From Hymenobacter properus (GTDB lineage Bacteria > Bacteroidota > Bacteroidia > Cytophagales > Hymenobacteraceae): a stretch of 64,000 bases of DNA. The stretch lies in NCBI RefSeq assembly GCF_015694735.1, contig NZ_JADQDP010000003.1, forward strand, positions 558,001-622,000, read 5' to 3'. Made by a program: the position numbers and the translations under genes. Of this stretch, positions 24,734 through 33,687 are shown one piece after another (the stretch's first letter is position 1; the number at the start of each line of letters is the position of its first letter). The notes below the pieces were generated by a model. That model was not told the DNA's origin and did not search any database. It worked only from the letters and a program-made list of their open reading frames with translations.

Positions 24734-27535
24734 TTATTGTCCAAAGCCATAGGATGCTTTCAGATAAAAAAATGCTCCATTGGCACCCATTTGCACCATC
24801 TGATAGGGCAGGATGTCGTGGTCGTAAGGGGTGGTCGAAACCGCGCCGCCGTTTTGCTGGGCAAAATATTGCTGGTAGGCGGCCATCGAGGCGAAGCCGT
24901 CGGGCGCGTGGCCGTTTTGGGCGGCTTGGAGCAGGTCGTCGGGGCGTACGTTGAAGAGGTTGTGGGCGCCGGCGGCCAGCATCAGGTTTTTGGCGGGCTT
25001 GTAGGTCAGTATCAGGTCCGTTACCGACTTGGGGCTGAACACGAGGTAGTAGGCGCCTTCGTCTAGCCCGTCGAAGTTGAAGTCGTAGAACGACACCTGG
25101 CCGAAGCGTGTGTAGCGCGCCGTGGCGCCCAGCTTGCGGCCCTCATAACCCACGCTGGCGAGGATTTTACTTTTGGGGCTGCCCGTGGTGATGAGCGAGA
25201 GCTGGCGCTGACCAATGAAGTTGTTGCCGGTAATGTCGTCGTTCTGAATGCCCTGAAACAGCGTGGGTACCTGCAGGCTGCGCAGCGTGGTGGCGTTGAA
25301 ATTGGCGGCGGCGGTGAAGCGCAGCTGGCCGCGGCCCAGCGGAGTGCTATAGCTGCCCACCAGGTCGAGGCCGCGGGTGCGGGTATTCACGGCGTTGGCA
25401 AAGAACTGCACGCTGGTGGTTTGGGCCCGGTTCAGGGCCGCGTCGAAGGCCGGGGCAATGCCGGCGCCAAACTCGTTGGTGAGCGAAATACGGTTGTCGA
25501 TGTCAATCTGGTAGGCGTCGGCGGTGAGCACCAGGTCTTTGGCTGGCGTAAACACCAAGCCGGCGCTGGCGTTGCGCGAGTTTTCAGCCTTGAGCTTGCC
25601 GATGCCCGCCACCTGGGCAATGTCGCTTTGGTTGTTGTAGATGCCCGAGTAGGTGGTGCCGCTGGCCGTGGGCAGCAGCGTGAGCTGGCGGTAGAGTTGC
25701 TGGTGCTGCGAGGGCGCCCGGAAACCGGTGTTGTAGGCCGCGCGCACGGCCAGGCCTTTGGCGGCCTGCCAGCGGGTGGTGGCTTTGTAGATGAAGGCCG
25801 AGCCGAAGTCGGAATACCGCTCGTAGCGCACCGCCCCGCCCACGGTCCAGGTTCTCACCACGTCGGCTTCCACGTCAAGAAAGCCGGCTGCGTTCTGGCG
25901 GCTACCCGAGATGGCCGACGTAGGGTCGAAGCCGATGAAGCCCTGCGAGCCGCCCGAGGCACCGGGCGCCCCGGCCTGGTAGTTCTTCCAGGAATTCTCT
26001 TCGCCGGCCACAATCTCATAAAAGTCGTTCCGGAACTCGCCGCCAAAAGCCACGTTGGTGCCCGCCAATATGTTGTCGAATAATCGGTTGGCCGCCACGT
26101 TGGTCACGGCCTGCGTAAACTGCAGTCCGCCCGCTTCGAAGGTGGTGGGCGAAGCGGCGCCCATCGATGGGTTCAGCGTGTTGCTCAGGTCGTAGCGCAT
26201 GCGGTTGGTGCCCAAGCTCTGGCTCAGGTCTAGGTCCCAGCGGCCCAGCTTCAGGTCGAGGCCGGCCACGGCGCCGCCGTCGTGGATGCGGGTGTTGATG
26301 TTGGGCTGGTAGCCCAGGTCGAAGCCGGGCCGGGTGCCGAGGTCGGCGGGGTTGGCGCTGGGCAGCACCCAGGGCGCCACGGCCTGGCCGCGACGGAAAT
26401 TGTAGGTGCCGAACGAGTAGAAGCGCGCCTTTTCCGAGAGTTCGATGCCCGCGTTGTACACGGCCCGGTAGTTGGTGATGATGGCGTCGCCGTTGCGCTG
26501 GCGGTAGTCTTTGGCCGTTTTGTGGTTGGCCAGCAGAAAGGAATCTTCGCTTGCCCGGTTGTTGGAGTAGATGGGCCAGGAGTTTAAGTCGCGGGTGTAG
26601 TTGGGGCTAGTGGTGTAGCCCCGGTAGTCCACCTCACCGGTCACGTTCAGGAAGCCTTTGCTGCCCAGCTTCAGGCCCTTGTTCAGGCTTACGGTGGTGT
26701 TGTAGCCAAAGCCCGACTGATGGATGCCGTTGTTCACCAAAATGTTGCCGCCGTGGTTGTCGCTTTTGAGGCTGAGGTTGATAACGCCGGCAATGGCGTC
26801 GGAGCCGTACTGGGCAGCCGCGCCGTCGCGCAGCACCTCCGCACGGTCGAGGGCATTGGCCGAGATGGTGTTCAAATCGGTGGTGGCGCTGCCGTAGGAA
26901 CGGCTGCCCAGCAAGTTGATGAGGGCCGAGGTGTGGCGGCGCTTGCCGTTCACGAGCACCAGCACCTGGTCGGAGCCGAGGCCGCGCAGGGTGGCGGCGT
27001 CCACGTGGTCGGCGCCGTCGGCCGAGGTTTCGCGCACCGAGTTGAACGACGGCACCACGTAGTTGAGCAACTGCGTATTGTCGGTGCGCGGGGCCGTGAG
27101 AGCCAGCTCGCGCATGTCAATCACGTCAACAGGTGCTACCGATTCCAGAGCCGTGCGGTCGAGGCGGCGCGTGCCCACGGCCACCACGTTGAGGACCAGT
27201 TCCAGGGCAAAGTTGGCCGGCGTTTCACCCTTCAGGAACACATTGTTGATAACCTGTGAACGGTAGCCGGGCTGGCTGATTTGCAAGGCATAAGGCCCGC
27301 CGGTGAGCAGCTGGCTCATCATAAAATGGCCTTGTGCATCAGTAGTCGTTGCTCGCCGGATGCCGGTGGGCAAGTGCAGCACAGCCACCGTCACGCCCGG
27401 CAGGGCCGCGCCTTTTTCGCTGTGGATGTCGCCCGTTACGGTGGCAACGGCCGTGGCCTGGGCCCAGGCCGTGCCCTGCCGTCCAGCCAAAACCAATAGC
27501 AAAACCAGAAAAAAAGAAAGTCGAAGTGCTTGCAT
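24734..27535 (-). CDS. TonB-dependent receptor with carboxypeptidase-regulatory N-terminus
   Basis: 933 residues. Signal peptide LRLSFFLVLLLVLAGRQGTAWA, a carboxypeptidase-regulatory domain (TGDIHSEKGAALPGVTVAVLHL), a plug domain (VDVIDMRELALTAPRTDNTQLLNYVVPSFNS, DQVLVLVNGKRRHTSALINLLG, RAEVLRDGAAAQYGSDAIAGVIN), then a large beta-barrel ending in YLKASYGFGQ. The plug matches iron-complex or vitamin-type TonB receptors rather than SusC, and no SusD gene follows. It heads a two-gene unit with the amine oxidase. The substrate is unknown; the linked oxidase hints at an amine-containing ligand. The last residue is Gln rather than the usual aromatic, with Phe at -2. Confidence 0.9.
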   Translation of the reverse strand: MQALRLSFFLVLLLVLAGRQGTAWAQATAVATVTGDIHSEKGAALPGVTVAVLHLPTGIRRATTTDAQGHFMMSQLLTGGPYALQISQPGYRSQVINNVFLKGETPANFALELVLNVVAVGTRRLDRTALESVAPVDVIDMRELALTAPRTDNTQLLNYVVPSFNSVRETSADGADHVDAATLRGLGSDQVLVLVNGKRRHTSALINLLGSRSYGSATTDLNTISANALDRAEVLRDGAAAQYGSDAIAGVINLSLKSDNHGGNILVNNGIHQSGFGYNTTVSLNKGLKLGSKGFLNVTGEVDYRGYTTSPNYTRDLNSWPIYSNNRASEDSFLLANHKTAKDYRQRNGDAIITNYRAVYNAGIELSEKARFYSFGTYNFRRGQAVAPWVLPSANPADLGTRPGFDLGYQPNINTRIHDGGAVAGLDLKLGRWDLDLSQSLGTNRMRYDLSNTLNPSMGAASPTTFEAGGLQFTQAVTNVAANRLFDNILAGTNVAFGGEFRNDFYEIVAGEENSWKNYQAGAPGASGGSQGFIGFDPTSAISGSRQNAAGFLDVEADVVRTWTVGGAVRYERYSDFGSAFIYKATTRWQAAKGLAVRAAYNTGFRAPSQHQQLYRQLTLLPTASGTTYSGIYNNQSDIAQVAGIGKLKAENSRNASAGLVFTPAKDLVLTADAYQIDIDNRISLTNEFGAGIAPAFDAALNRAQTTSVQFFANAVNTRTRGLDLVGSYSTPLGRGQLRFTAAANFNATTLRSLQVPTLFQGIQNDDITGNNFIGQRQLSLITTGSPKSKILASVGYEGRKLGATARYTRFGQVSFYDFNFDGLDEGAYYLVFSPKSVTDLILTYKPAKNLMLAAGAHNLFNVRPDDLLQAAQNGHAPDGFASMAAYQQYFAQQNGGAVSTTPYDHDILPYQMVQMGANGAFFYLKASYGFGQ

Positions 27536-27733
27536 ACAAAGAGAACTAGGTGTCTAATAATTAGAATTAATTCCAAAAACTGGACACAAAATTCTCCCTA
27601 CTACCCGAGCGGGACACTGCTTTTTCGTCAGACGTGTGGATTTAGCCCACTAACGTCAGTTGAGGTCAGGCCAAAGCATTTACTGCCGCCAGCGGCGATT
27701 GGACATTGGCTTAGCCCCCCCCTTGCGCGTCGC

Positions 27734-30292
27734 TTACTCGCTCACAAACACCCGCTTCACCCGCTCGCTCACGTTGGTGAGCAGCTCGTAGGCAATGGTG
27801 CCGATGCGGCCGGCTAGCTCCGGCAGCGGCAGGCCTTCGCCAAATACTACGGCCACGTCGCCGGCCTGGGCGTCGGGGATGTGCGACACGTCCACCATGC
27901 ACATGTCCATGCACACCGAGCCCACCAGCGGCGCCCGCTGCCCCCGAATAAGCACCAGGCCCGCGCCGTTGCCGAAGCGGCGGTCGTAGCCGTCGGCGTA
28001 GCCAATGGCCAGCGTGGCAATACGGCGCTCCGTTTCGGTGGCCACGCCGCGGCGGCCGTAGCCCACGGTATGGCCGGCAGGCAGAGTTTTAATTTGGGAT
28101 ATGGTGGTGCGCAGCTCGCTCACGGAACGCAGGGCGTCGGTGTCGCGGCCGCTGGCGTCTACCCCGTAGAGGCCGATACCGAGACGCACCATGTCGAAAT
28201 GCGCGTCGGGGAATCGCAGAATGCCGGCCGAGTTCAGCGCGTGCTTAATCACAGGGTAGCCCAGGGCCTCCTCCAGTGCGGTGGCCATGCGGCGGAAGGC
28301 GGCCAGCTGCTGCTGCGTGAAGTCGTCGTGGGCGGGTTCGTCGGCGGCGGCCAGGTGCGTCATGGCGCTGGCCACGGGCAGGTGCGCGGTGTGGGTACGT
28401 AGGCGCGCCAGCAGGGCCGGCAGGTCGGCTTCGTCGAAGCCGAGGCGGCGCATGCCGGTATCGAGCTTGAGGTGGATTTTTGGTGCGGGCGAAGTCGTTT
28501 CGTCCAGGGTGCGGAAAGTGGCGAGGTACTCGTCCAGCATTTCGAACGAGTAGATTTCCGGCTCCAGACGGTAGTGGCGCAGCAGGTCGAAGGAGTCTGG
28601 CGCCGGGTTCATCACCATGATGGGCAGGCTGATGCCGGCTTCGCGCAGGGCGATGCCTTCGTCGGCATAGGCCACGGCCAGGTAGTCGGCCCGCTGGAAT
28701 TCGAGCAAGCTGGCCACTTCGTAAGAGCCCGCCCCATAGGCGAAGGCCTTCACCATCACCATGAGCCGGGTGCCGGGCCGCAGCTGCCGACGGTAGTGCT
28801 GCAGGTTGTGGCTGAGGGCATCGAGGTTGACTTCCAGCACCGTGCCGTGCTGCTGCGCTTGCAAAGCCGCCACGATGCGCTCGAACCCAAAGCGGCGGGC
28901 GCCCTTGATGAGCACGACTTCGCGGGCAAAGTCGGCGGGGTTGAGCTGGGCCAAGAAGGCCTCGGTGGTGGGGAAGAATTCAGTTAAGAGCTGAGAGTTA
29001 AGAGTTAATAGTTGAGATGCCGGCTCATTCTCGCTTAACTCTTCACTCCTAACTCCTAACTGACTTATCTCCTCCCCTATTCCGATAAGGCGCGAGATGC
29101 CGGCGGCCGGCAGCAGGGCCGCTACCTGGGCATAGAGTTTAGCACTGCTCAGGCCCGATTCCAGCACGTCACTCAGGATGAGGGTGCGGCGGCCGGGCCG
29201 GGGCTGCCGGGCCAAGGCGTTGAGGGCCAGCGAGAGGCCGGCGAGGTCGTTGTTGTAGGTATCGTCGAGTAGGTAGGAATCGTGGCGGCCCAGCTTCATT
29301 TCCAGGCGCATTGCCACGGGGTGCAGGCGCGTGAGGCGGCGCTGAATTTCGGCCGGCTCCACGGCGCGGTGCAGCAGCACGGCCAGGCAGTGCAGGACGT
29401 TTTCTACCGAGGGCTCGTCGGCGAAGGGCAGGTTAAACTCGTGCGCGGCACCGTCGGCTGTGCGGGCGTGCCAACGGGTGCTGCCGTCGGAGCTGCCCAC
29501 GGCGGCAAAATGCAGGTCGGCCGGTTGGTTGGGCTGGCGCGTCCAGCTGAAGCCAGGCAGCTGCAGCTCGGCCACGGCGGCGCGCACCAGCGGCTGGTCA
29601 GCGCAGTAAAATAGGCGCTGAAACTGCGGGCCTTGAAACAGCTGCAGCTTCTCGCGCAGCTTCTGCTCGTGGGAGACGAAACCGGCGTCGTGAGCGGTGC
29701 CGAGGTTGGTGAAGATACCTTCCGTAGGTTGGATAACCTGCGCCAGCCGCGCCATCTCCCCCACTTCCGAGATGCCGGCCTCGAAGATGCCCAGCGTGTG
29801 CAGCGCCGGGTTCAATTCCCATACGCTCAGGGGCACGCCTACCTGCGAGTTGTAGGAGCGCGGCGAGCGGCAGATGGTTTCGTCGGGGCTCAGCAGCTGG
29901 GCCAGCCACTCCTTCACAATGGTTTTGCCGTTGGAGCCGGTGATGGCCAGCACCGGGCCGGCAAACGCGGTGCGGTGGGCGGCGGCCAGGGCTTGCAGGG
30001 CTGCCAGCGGGCTGGGCACGGCAAAGACGCCGGCGCCCGGGTAGGAAGCCAAGCCGCCGGGCAGCTCGTGCGCTTCTCCAACCACGAAAAGGCGCACGCC
30101 CTGGGCGTAGAGCGCGGGCAGGTAGCGGTGACCGTCGTGGCTGGGGCCGCGCAGGGCGAAGAACAGCGCCCCGGCGGGCAGACCCACGCGCCGGCTGTCG
30201 AGCAGTAGGTGGCGGACTTCGGCGGCCGGGTCGGCGGGGGCTTGCAGGAGGTGGCCGGCCAACAGGCCTGGCAGCGAGGAGAAGGCGAACAC
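27734..30292 (-). CDS. Bifunctional UDP-MurNAc-tripeptide:D-Ala-D-Ala ligase / alanine racemase
   Basis: 852 residues from a GTG start at 30292. The MurF half (1 to about 470) has the ATP-binding motif ITGSNGKT (117-124) and adds D-Ala-D-Ala to the peptidoglycan precursor. The Alr half (from about 478) begins LEVNLDALSHNLQHY, carries the PLP lysine in MVKAFAYGAG and the catalytic tyrosine region LGIGLYGVD, and ends with the SVCMDMCMVDVS block. This fusion is well known in Bacteroidota; it couples D-alanine supply to its use. Residues about 410-437 (GVRSEELSENEPASQLLTLN and on) are the translation of a dispersed palindromic repeat (28981-29063) inserted in frame near the end of MurF. A GACCTTTG sequence ends 4 nt before the GTG. 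Confidence 0.95.
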   Translation of the reverse strand: MFAFSSLPGLLAGHLLQAPADPAAEVRHLLLDSRRVGLPAGALFFALRGPSHDGHRYLPALYAQGVRLFVVGEAHELPGGLASYPGAGVFAVPSPLAALQALAAAHRTAFAGPVLAITGSNGKTIVKEWLAQLLSPDETICRSPRSYNSQVGVPLSVWELNPALHTLGIFEAGISEVGEMARLAQVIQPTEGIFTNLGTAHDAGFVSHEQKLREKLQLFQGPQFQRLFYCADQPLVRAAVAELQLPGFSWTRQPNQPADLHFAAVGSSDGSTRWHARTADGAAHEFNLPFADEPSVENVLHCLAVLLHRAVEPAEIQRRLTRLHPVAMRLEMKLGRHDSYLLDDTYNNDLAGLSLALNALARQPRPGRRTLILSDVLESGLSSAKLYAQVAALLPAAGISRLIGIGEEISQLGVRSEELSENEPASQLLTLNSQLLTEFFPTTEAFLAQLNPADFAREVVLIKGARRFGFERIVAALQAQQHGTVLEVNLDALSHNLQHYRRQLRPGTRLMVMVKAFAYGAGSYEVASLLEFQRADYLAVAYADEGIALREAGISLPIMVMNPAPDSFDLLRHYRLEPEIYSFEMLDEYLATFRTLDETTSPAPKIHLKLDTGMRRLGFDEADLPALLARLRTHTAHLPVASAMTHLAAADEPAHDDFTQQQLAAFRRMATALEEALGYPVIKHALNSAGILRFPDAHFDMVRLGIGLYGVDASGRDTDALRSVSELRTTISQIKTLPAGHTVGYGRRGVATETERRIATLAIGYADGYDRRFGNGAGLVLIRGQRAPLVGSVCMDMCMVDVSHIPDAQAGDVAVVFGEGLPLPELAGRIGTIAYELLTNVSERVKRVFVSE
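28981..29063. repeat. TTAACTC-type inverted repeat inserted in the murF-alr reading frame
   Basis: Imperfect inverted repeat: GAGAGTTAAGAGTTAATAGTTGAG against CTTAACTCTTCACTCCTAACTCC around a short GC loop. It is low in GC and unlike the flanking codons. It is translated in frame (EELSEN...QLLTLNSQLLT) without disrupting the gene. Confidence 0.8.
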
Positions 30293-30459
30293 AGCGCAAA
30301 GGTCGGACTGGCGGGGGAAAGCGCGGCTAGCAAAGCAACGGCCAATCAGGGAGCGGCATCATTAATCCGGCGGCGTAGAGTTAGCCAGGTTTCGCTACTA
30401 TTGCAACACCAAATGTTTTCATTCACTTTTTCTGCATTTTTCACCTTACCCGCTTACCT

Positions 30460-31929
30460 ATGAGACAGTTTACCCATCTTGGCCGGTGCCTGCTATGGGC
30501 GCCGGCGGCCGCTCTCGCACTTAGCGCGTGCAGTCCCAAAGCCACTTCGGTAGCCACGGCATCTACAGCGGCGTCAGCGAGCAGCGCGGCGCCGGCTACT
30601 ACGGCTGCGGCACCCGCCCCCAAGCCGGCTCCCGCCGGGCCAGCCTTCCAGATTCCGGTGGAGTACTACACGCTGCCCAATGGGCTGAAGGTGGTGCTCT
30701 CGCCCGACCACACGGCGCCCACGGCCACGGTGGCGGCCTACTACGGCGTGGGCTTCCGCACCGAGCCGCGCGACCGGACGGGATTTGCGCATTTGTTTGA
30801 GCATCTGATGTTTCAGGGCTCGCAGAATCTGGGCAAGAACGAGTTTATCGGGCTGATTCAGAAGAACGGCGGGGCGTTGAATGGCTCGACGCGCTTCGAC
30901 TTCACCAACTACTTTGAGGTGGTGCCTAGCAACAAGCTTGAAACCATTTTGTGGGCTGAGGCCGACCGCATGCGCGGCCTGGCCATCACCCAAACCAACC
31001 TGACCAACCAACAGGGCGTGGTGAAAAGCGAGGTGCGCGTGAACGTGCTCAACCAGCCCTACGGCGGCTTTCCGTGGATAGATATGCCCATGAAAGCCAA
31101 CAAGAACTGGAACAACGCCCATAACTTCTACGGCGACATGAGCGACCTCGACGCCGCCAATCTGGCCGATACGAAGTCGTTTTTCAAGACCTACTACGCC
31201 CCCAACAACGCCGTGCTGGCCGTGGTGGGCGACTTCGACCCCGCCGAAGCCAAGGCCTGGGTGCAGAAATATTACGCCGCCATTCCCAGCGCCCCGCAGC
31301 CGCCCAAGCCCGACATCGCGGAGCCGCGCCAGGAGCAGGAGCAGCGCTTCTCGAAGGACGACAAGCTGGCCAACAAGCCGGCGCTGGCCTTCGGCTACCA
31401 CATGCCCGAGCGCAACACGCCCGAGTACTACGCCATGATAATGCTCGACCAGATTCTGCTGCAGGGCAACGACAGCCGCCTCTACCAAGCCCTGGTGCAG
31501 AAGCGCGGCTACGCCAGCAACGTGAGCGGCGGCATCAACTACCTCGGCAACCAGTTCAACTACAACGGCCCCATGCTGTGGATGGGCGACTTGGTTTTCG
31601 ACCCCGCCGTGCAGGCGGACTCGGTGGTGCGCGTGCTCGACCAGGAAATCAACAAGCTCAGCAGCAAGGGCATCGACCAAGCCACGCTGGACCTAGCGCT
31701 GGTGAAAATTCGCTCGGCGTTCTACGACCAGGTGAGCGGGTCCGACAACTTTGGGCGAGCCGATTTGCTGGCCTCGTTTGCGCTGTTTGACAACGACCCC
31801 AGCCGCATCAACCGACTTGAGGGCGAGTTCCGCAAGGTGACGCCGGAGCTAATGCAAAAGACTATTCGCGAGTACCTGCGGCCCACCAACCGCACCATCA
31901 TCACCGTCAACCCGCTGGCCAAGAGCTAG
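30460..31929 (+). CDS. M16 family zinc peptidase (active subunit), lipoprotein
   Basis: 489 residues. A lipoprotein signal (lipobox LSAC, Cys24) is followed by an Ala/Pro-rich linker (25-62) and two M16 half-domains. The inverted zinc motif HxxEH is intact (FAHLFEHLMF, His111/His115), with the distal glutamate expected in VVKSEVRVN about 80 residues later. The C-terminal inactive half contains the R/Y-type signature ALAFGYHMPERNTPEYYAM and LVQKRGYASNVSGG. The next gene encodes a partner without the zinc motif. Such pairs form clamshell heterodimers that degrade short peptides in the periplasm. The intergenic spacer (31930-32040) contains an imperfect inverted repeat, but the two genes are probably one transcript. 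Confidence 0.93.
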   Translation: MRQFTHLGRCLLWAPAAALALSACSPKATSVATASTAASASSAAPATTAAAPAPKPAPAGPAFQIPVEYYTLPNGLKVVLSPDHTAPTATVAAYYGVGFRTEPRDRTGFAHLFEHLMFQGSQNLGKNEFIGLIQKNGGALNGSTRFDFTNYFEVVPSNKLETILWAEADRMRGLAITQTNLTNQQGVVKSEVRVNVLNQPYGGFPWIDMPMKANKNWNNAHNFYGDMSDLDAANLADTKSFFKTYYAPNNAVLAVVGDFDPAEAKAWVQKYYAAIPSAPQPPKPDIAEPRQEQEQRFSKDDKLANKPALAFGYHMPERNTPEYYAMIMLDQILLQGNDSRLYQALVQKRGYASNVSGGINYLGNQFNYNGPMLWMGDLVFDPAVQADSVVRVLDQEINKLSSKGIDQATLDLALVKIRSAFYDQVSGSDNFGRADLLASFALFDNDPSRINRLEGEFRKVTPELMQKTIREYLRPTNRTIITVNPLAKS

Positions 31930-31941
31930 CTTTAATCAGAC

Positions 31942-32040
31942 ACAAGTATTGAGTATTCAGTATTAAGACAATGGACTGATGGTCAAAGCACTGCCTTTCT
32001 CCAGTCTTGATACTTGCTACTTGCATCTTACTACTTACTT
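31942..32040. repeat. GTATTGAGTATTCAGTATT-type inverted repeat between M16 genes
   Basis: A-rich left arm (AAGTATTGAGTATTCAGTATT) and T-rich right arm (CCAGTCTTGATACTTGCTACTT...) form an imperfect inverted repeat filling nearly the whole 111-nt gap, up to the ATG of the second M16 gene. Confidence 0.7.
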
Positions 32041-33531
32041 ATGAAGAAGCTAGTTCTCAGGTTGCTCAGTGCGGCCCTCGTTACCGCAGGCGCCCCCGGC
32101 GCCCACGCCCAAAAGGCGCCAACCAAAACCAAGCCAGCCGCCAAGCCCGCTACCCGCGCTGCCGGCGTAGCTAAGGCCGTGGCCGCTCAAGCGCCCGCCA
32201 CGCCCAAGCAGGCCCCGCCCGAAGGCAGCAAGCCCCGCGATTTTGCCTTGCCGGCCAAGGAAGATTTTACGCTTGATAATGGCCTGAAGGCGCGGCTGGT
32301 ACCCTTCGGCCAGGTACCCAAGGTGAGCATGCTGGTGGCCATCCAGGCCGGCAACGTGCACGAGGCGGCCAACGAGGAATCGGTAGCCGACCTGCTGGGC
32401 AAGCTCATGCAGGAAGGTACCGCCAGCATGACGGCTACCCAATTGGCCGAGCGCGTGGCCCGCATGGGCGGCTCGCTCTACATCTCGGTGGGCCTCGACC
32501 AAACCGTGCTCTGGGCCTCCTGCCTGAGCGAATACGCGCCGGAGCTGGCCACCCTCATGGCCGACGTAGTGCAGCATCCGGCCCTGCCGGCCTCGGAACT
32601 GCCGCGCTTGAAGAGCGACTTGAAGCGGCAAATGGCGCTGTCGCGCGCCCAACCCGGCACGCAGGCTCGCATGAAATTCTCGCACGCCATTTATGGCGAC
32701 CATCCGTACGGCCGCGATTTGCCTACCGATGCGCAGATTGATGCGCTGACGCTGGAACAGGTGCAGAACTTCTATAAGAACCAGTTCGGGGCGCAGCGCA
32801 CCAGCGTGTACGTGGCGGGCAAGTTTGATGCGCCGGCTCTGCGCCAGGCCATTACCACGGCCTGGGCGGGCTTCCCACAGGGGCCGGCGCCGAAAATCGA
32901 CATCGCCAAGCCGCTGACCAAGGGCGACCTCTTGACCCAGGACCGGCCCGGCGCGCCCCAGTCGACCATTGTGGTAGGGCTGCCAGTGGTGGACCCGAGT
33001 AACCCCGATTACATCCGGTTGCGGGTAATGAACTCGCTGCTGGGCGGCTCGTTCGGCTCGCGCATCACCCGCAACATTCGGGAAGACAAGGGGTACACCT
33101 ATTCACCCTACAGTTCCATTGGCACGCACTACCGCACCGCCACCTGGACCGAAACCGCCGACGTGACCACCGGCGACACCGGCAACTCGCTGCGCGAAAT
33201 CATGAACGAAGTGGAGCGCCTGCAGAAAGACGCTCCCTCGGCCGACGAGCTACGCGGTATCCAGAACTACGAGAGCGGCATGTTTGTGCTGCGCAATTCC
33301 ACGCCCGATGGCATCATCGGCCAGCTCAACACCTTGGACCTGCACGGCCTGCCAGAGAGTTTCCTCACCGAGCAGGTGAAGAACATCAACGCCGTGACGC
33401 CCCAGCAAGTGAGCCAGGCCGCCCGCAAATACATCCGCCCCGAAGCCATGACCATTGTGGTGGTGGGCGATAAAAAAGTGGTGGACCCGCAACTGAAGAA
33501 GTTTCAGGCAGAGCGCAAGAAGCCGCTGTAA
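32041..33531 (+). CDS. M16 family peptidase-like protein, non-catalytic subunit
   Basis: 496 residues from ATG 32041; the in-frame start 27 nt upstream lies inside the repeat. A signal peptide (KKLVLRLLSAALVTAGAPGAHA) and a Lys/Ala/Pro-rich linker precede two M16 half-domains. Where the HxxEH zinc site would be, the sequence reads ESVADLLGKLMQEGT, so no zinc can be bound. The other half keeps the substrate-grip signature (LLGGSFGSRITRNIREDKGYTYSPYS). This matches the alpha-type partner in heterodimeric M16 peptidases and pairs with the active subunit upstream. A terminator follows at 33553. Confidence 0.92.
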   Translation: MKKLVLRLLSAALVTAGAPGAHAQKAPTKTKPAAKPATRAAGVAKAVAAQAPATPKQAPPEGSKPRDFALPAKEDFTLDNGLKARLVPFGQVPKVSMLVAIQAGNVHEAANEESVADLLGKLMQEGTASMTATQLAERVARMGGSLYISVGLDQTVLWASCLSEYAPELATLMADVVQHPALPASELPRLKSDLKRQMALSRAQPGTQARMKFSHAIYGDHPYGRDLPTDAQIDALTLEQVQNFYKNQFGAQRTSVYVAGKFDAPALRQAITTAWAGFPQGPAPKIDIAKPLTKGDLLTQDRPGAPQSTIVVGLPVVDPSNPDYIRLRVMNSLLGGSFGSRITRNIREDKGYTYSPYSSIGTHYRTATWTETADVTTGDTGNSLREIMNEVERLQKDAPSADELRGIQNYESGMFVLRNSTPDGIIGQLNTLDLHGLPESFLTEQVKNINAVTPQQVSQAARKYIRPEAMTIVVVGDKKVVDPQLKKFQAERKKPL

Positions 33532-33552
33532 GTGGGGGTTGCTTTGGTTTTG

Positions 33553-33588
33553 GAAACGGCGTTTCGAGGAATCGGGACGCCGTTTTTT
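33553..33588 (+). terminator. Terminator of the M16 operon
   Basis: AAACGGCGT / ACGCCGTTT stem (33554-33562 with 33577-33585) followed by a T run. Confidence 0.8.
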
Positions 33589-33675
33589 CTTTCAGGCGCT
33601 CGACCTCGCCTGCTACTTTGATGTCACCAACTCATAGCCCAAGCTAATATTGCTCTCGAAATTATAACCCCAGCT

Positions 33676-33683
33676 TATATTTG
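33676..33683 (+). promoter_or_regulatory. -7 element directly before the oxyR start codon
   Basis: TATATTTG fits TAnnTTTG and ends 4 nt before ATG 33688, implying a transcript starting at or next to the start codon. Confidence 0.5.
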
Positions 33684-33687
33684 CTGC

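Noticed and set aside
28700-28780. Asparagine missing from the alanine racemase lysine motif (VKAFAYG instead of VKANAYG)
   Set aside because: To my knowledge this form is usual in Bacteroidota MurF-Alr fusions; the PLP lysine itself is present.
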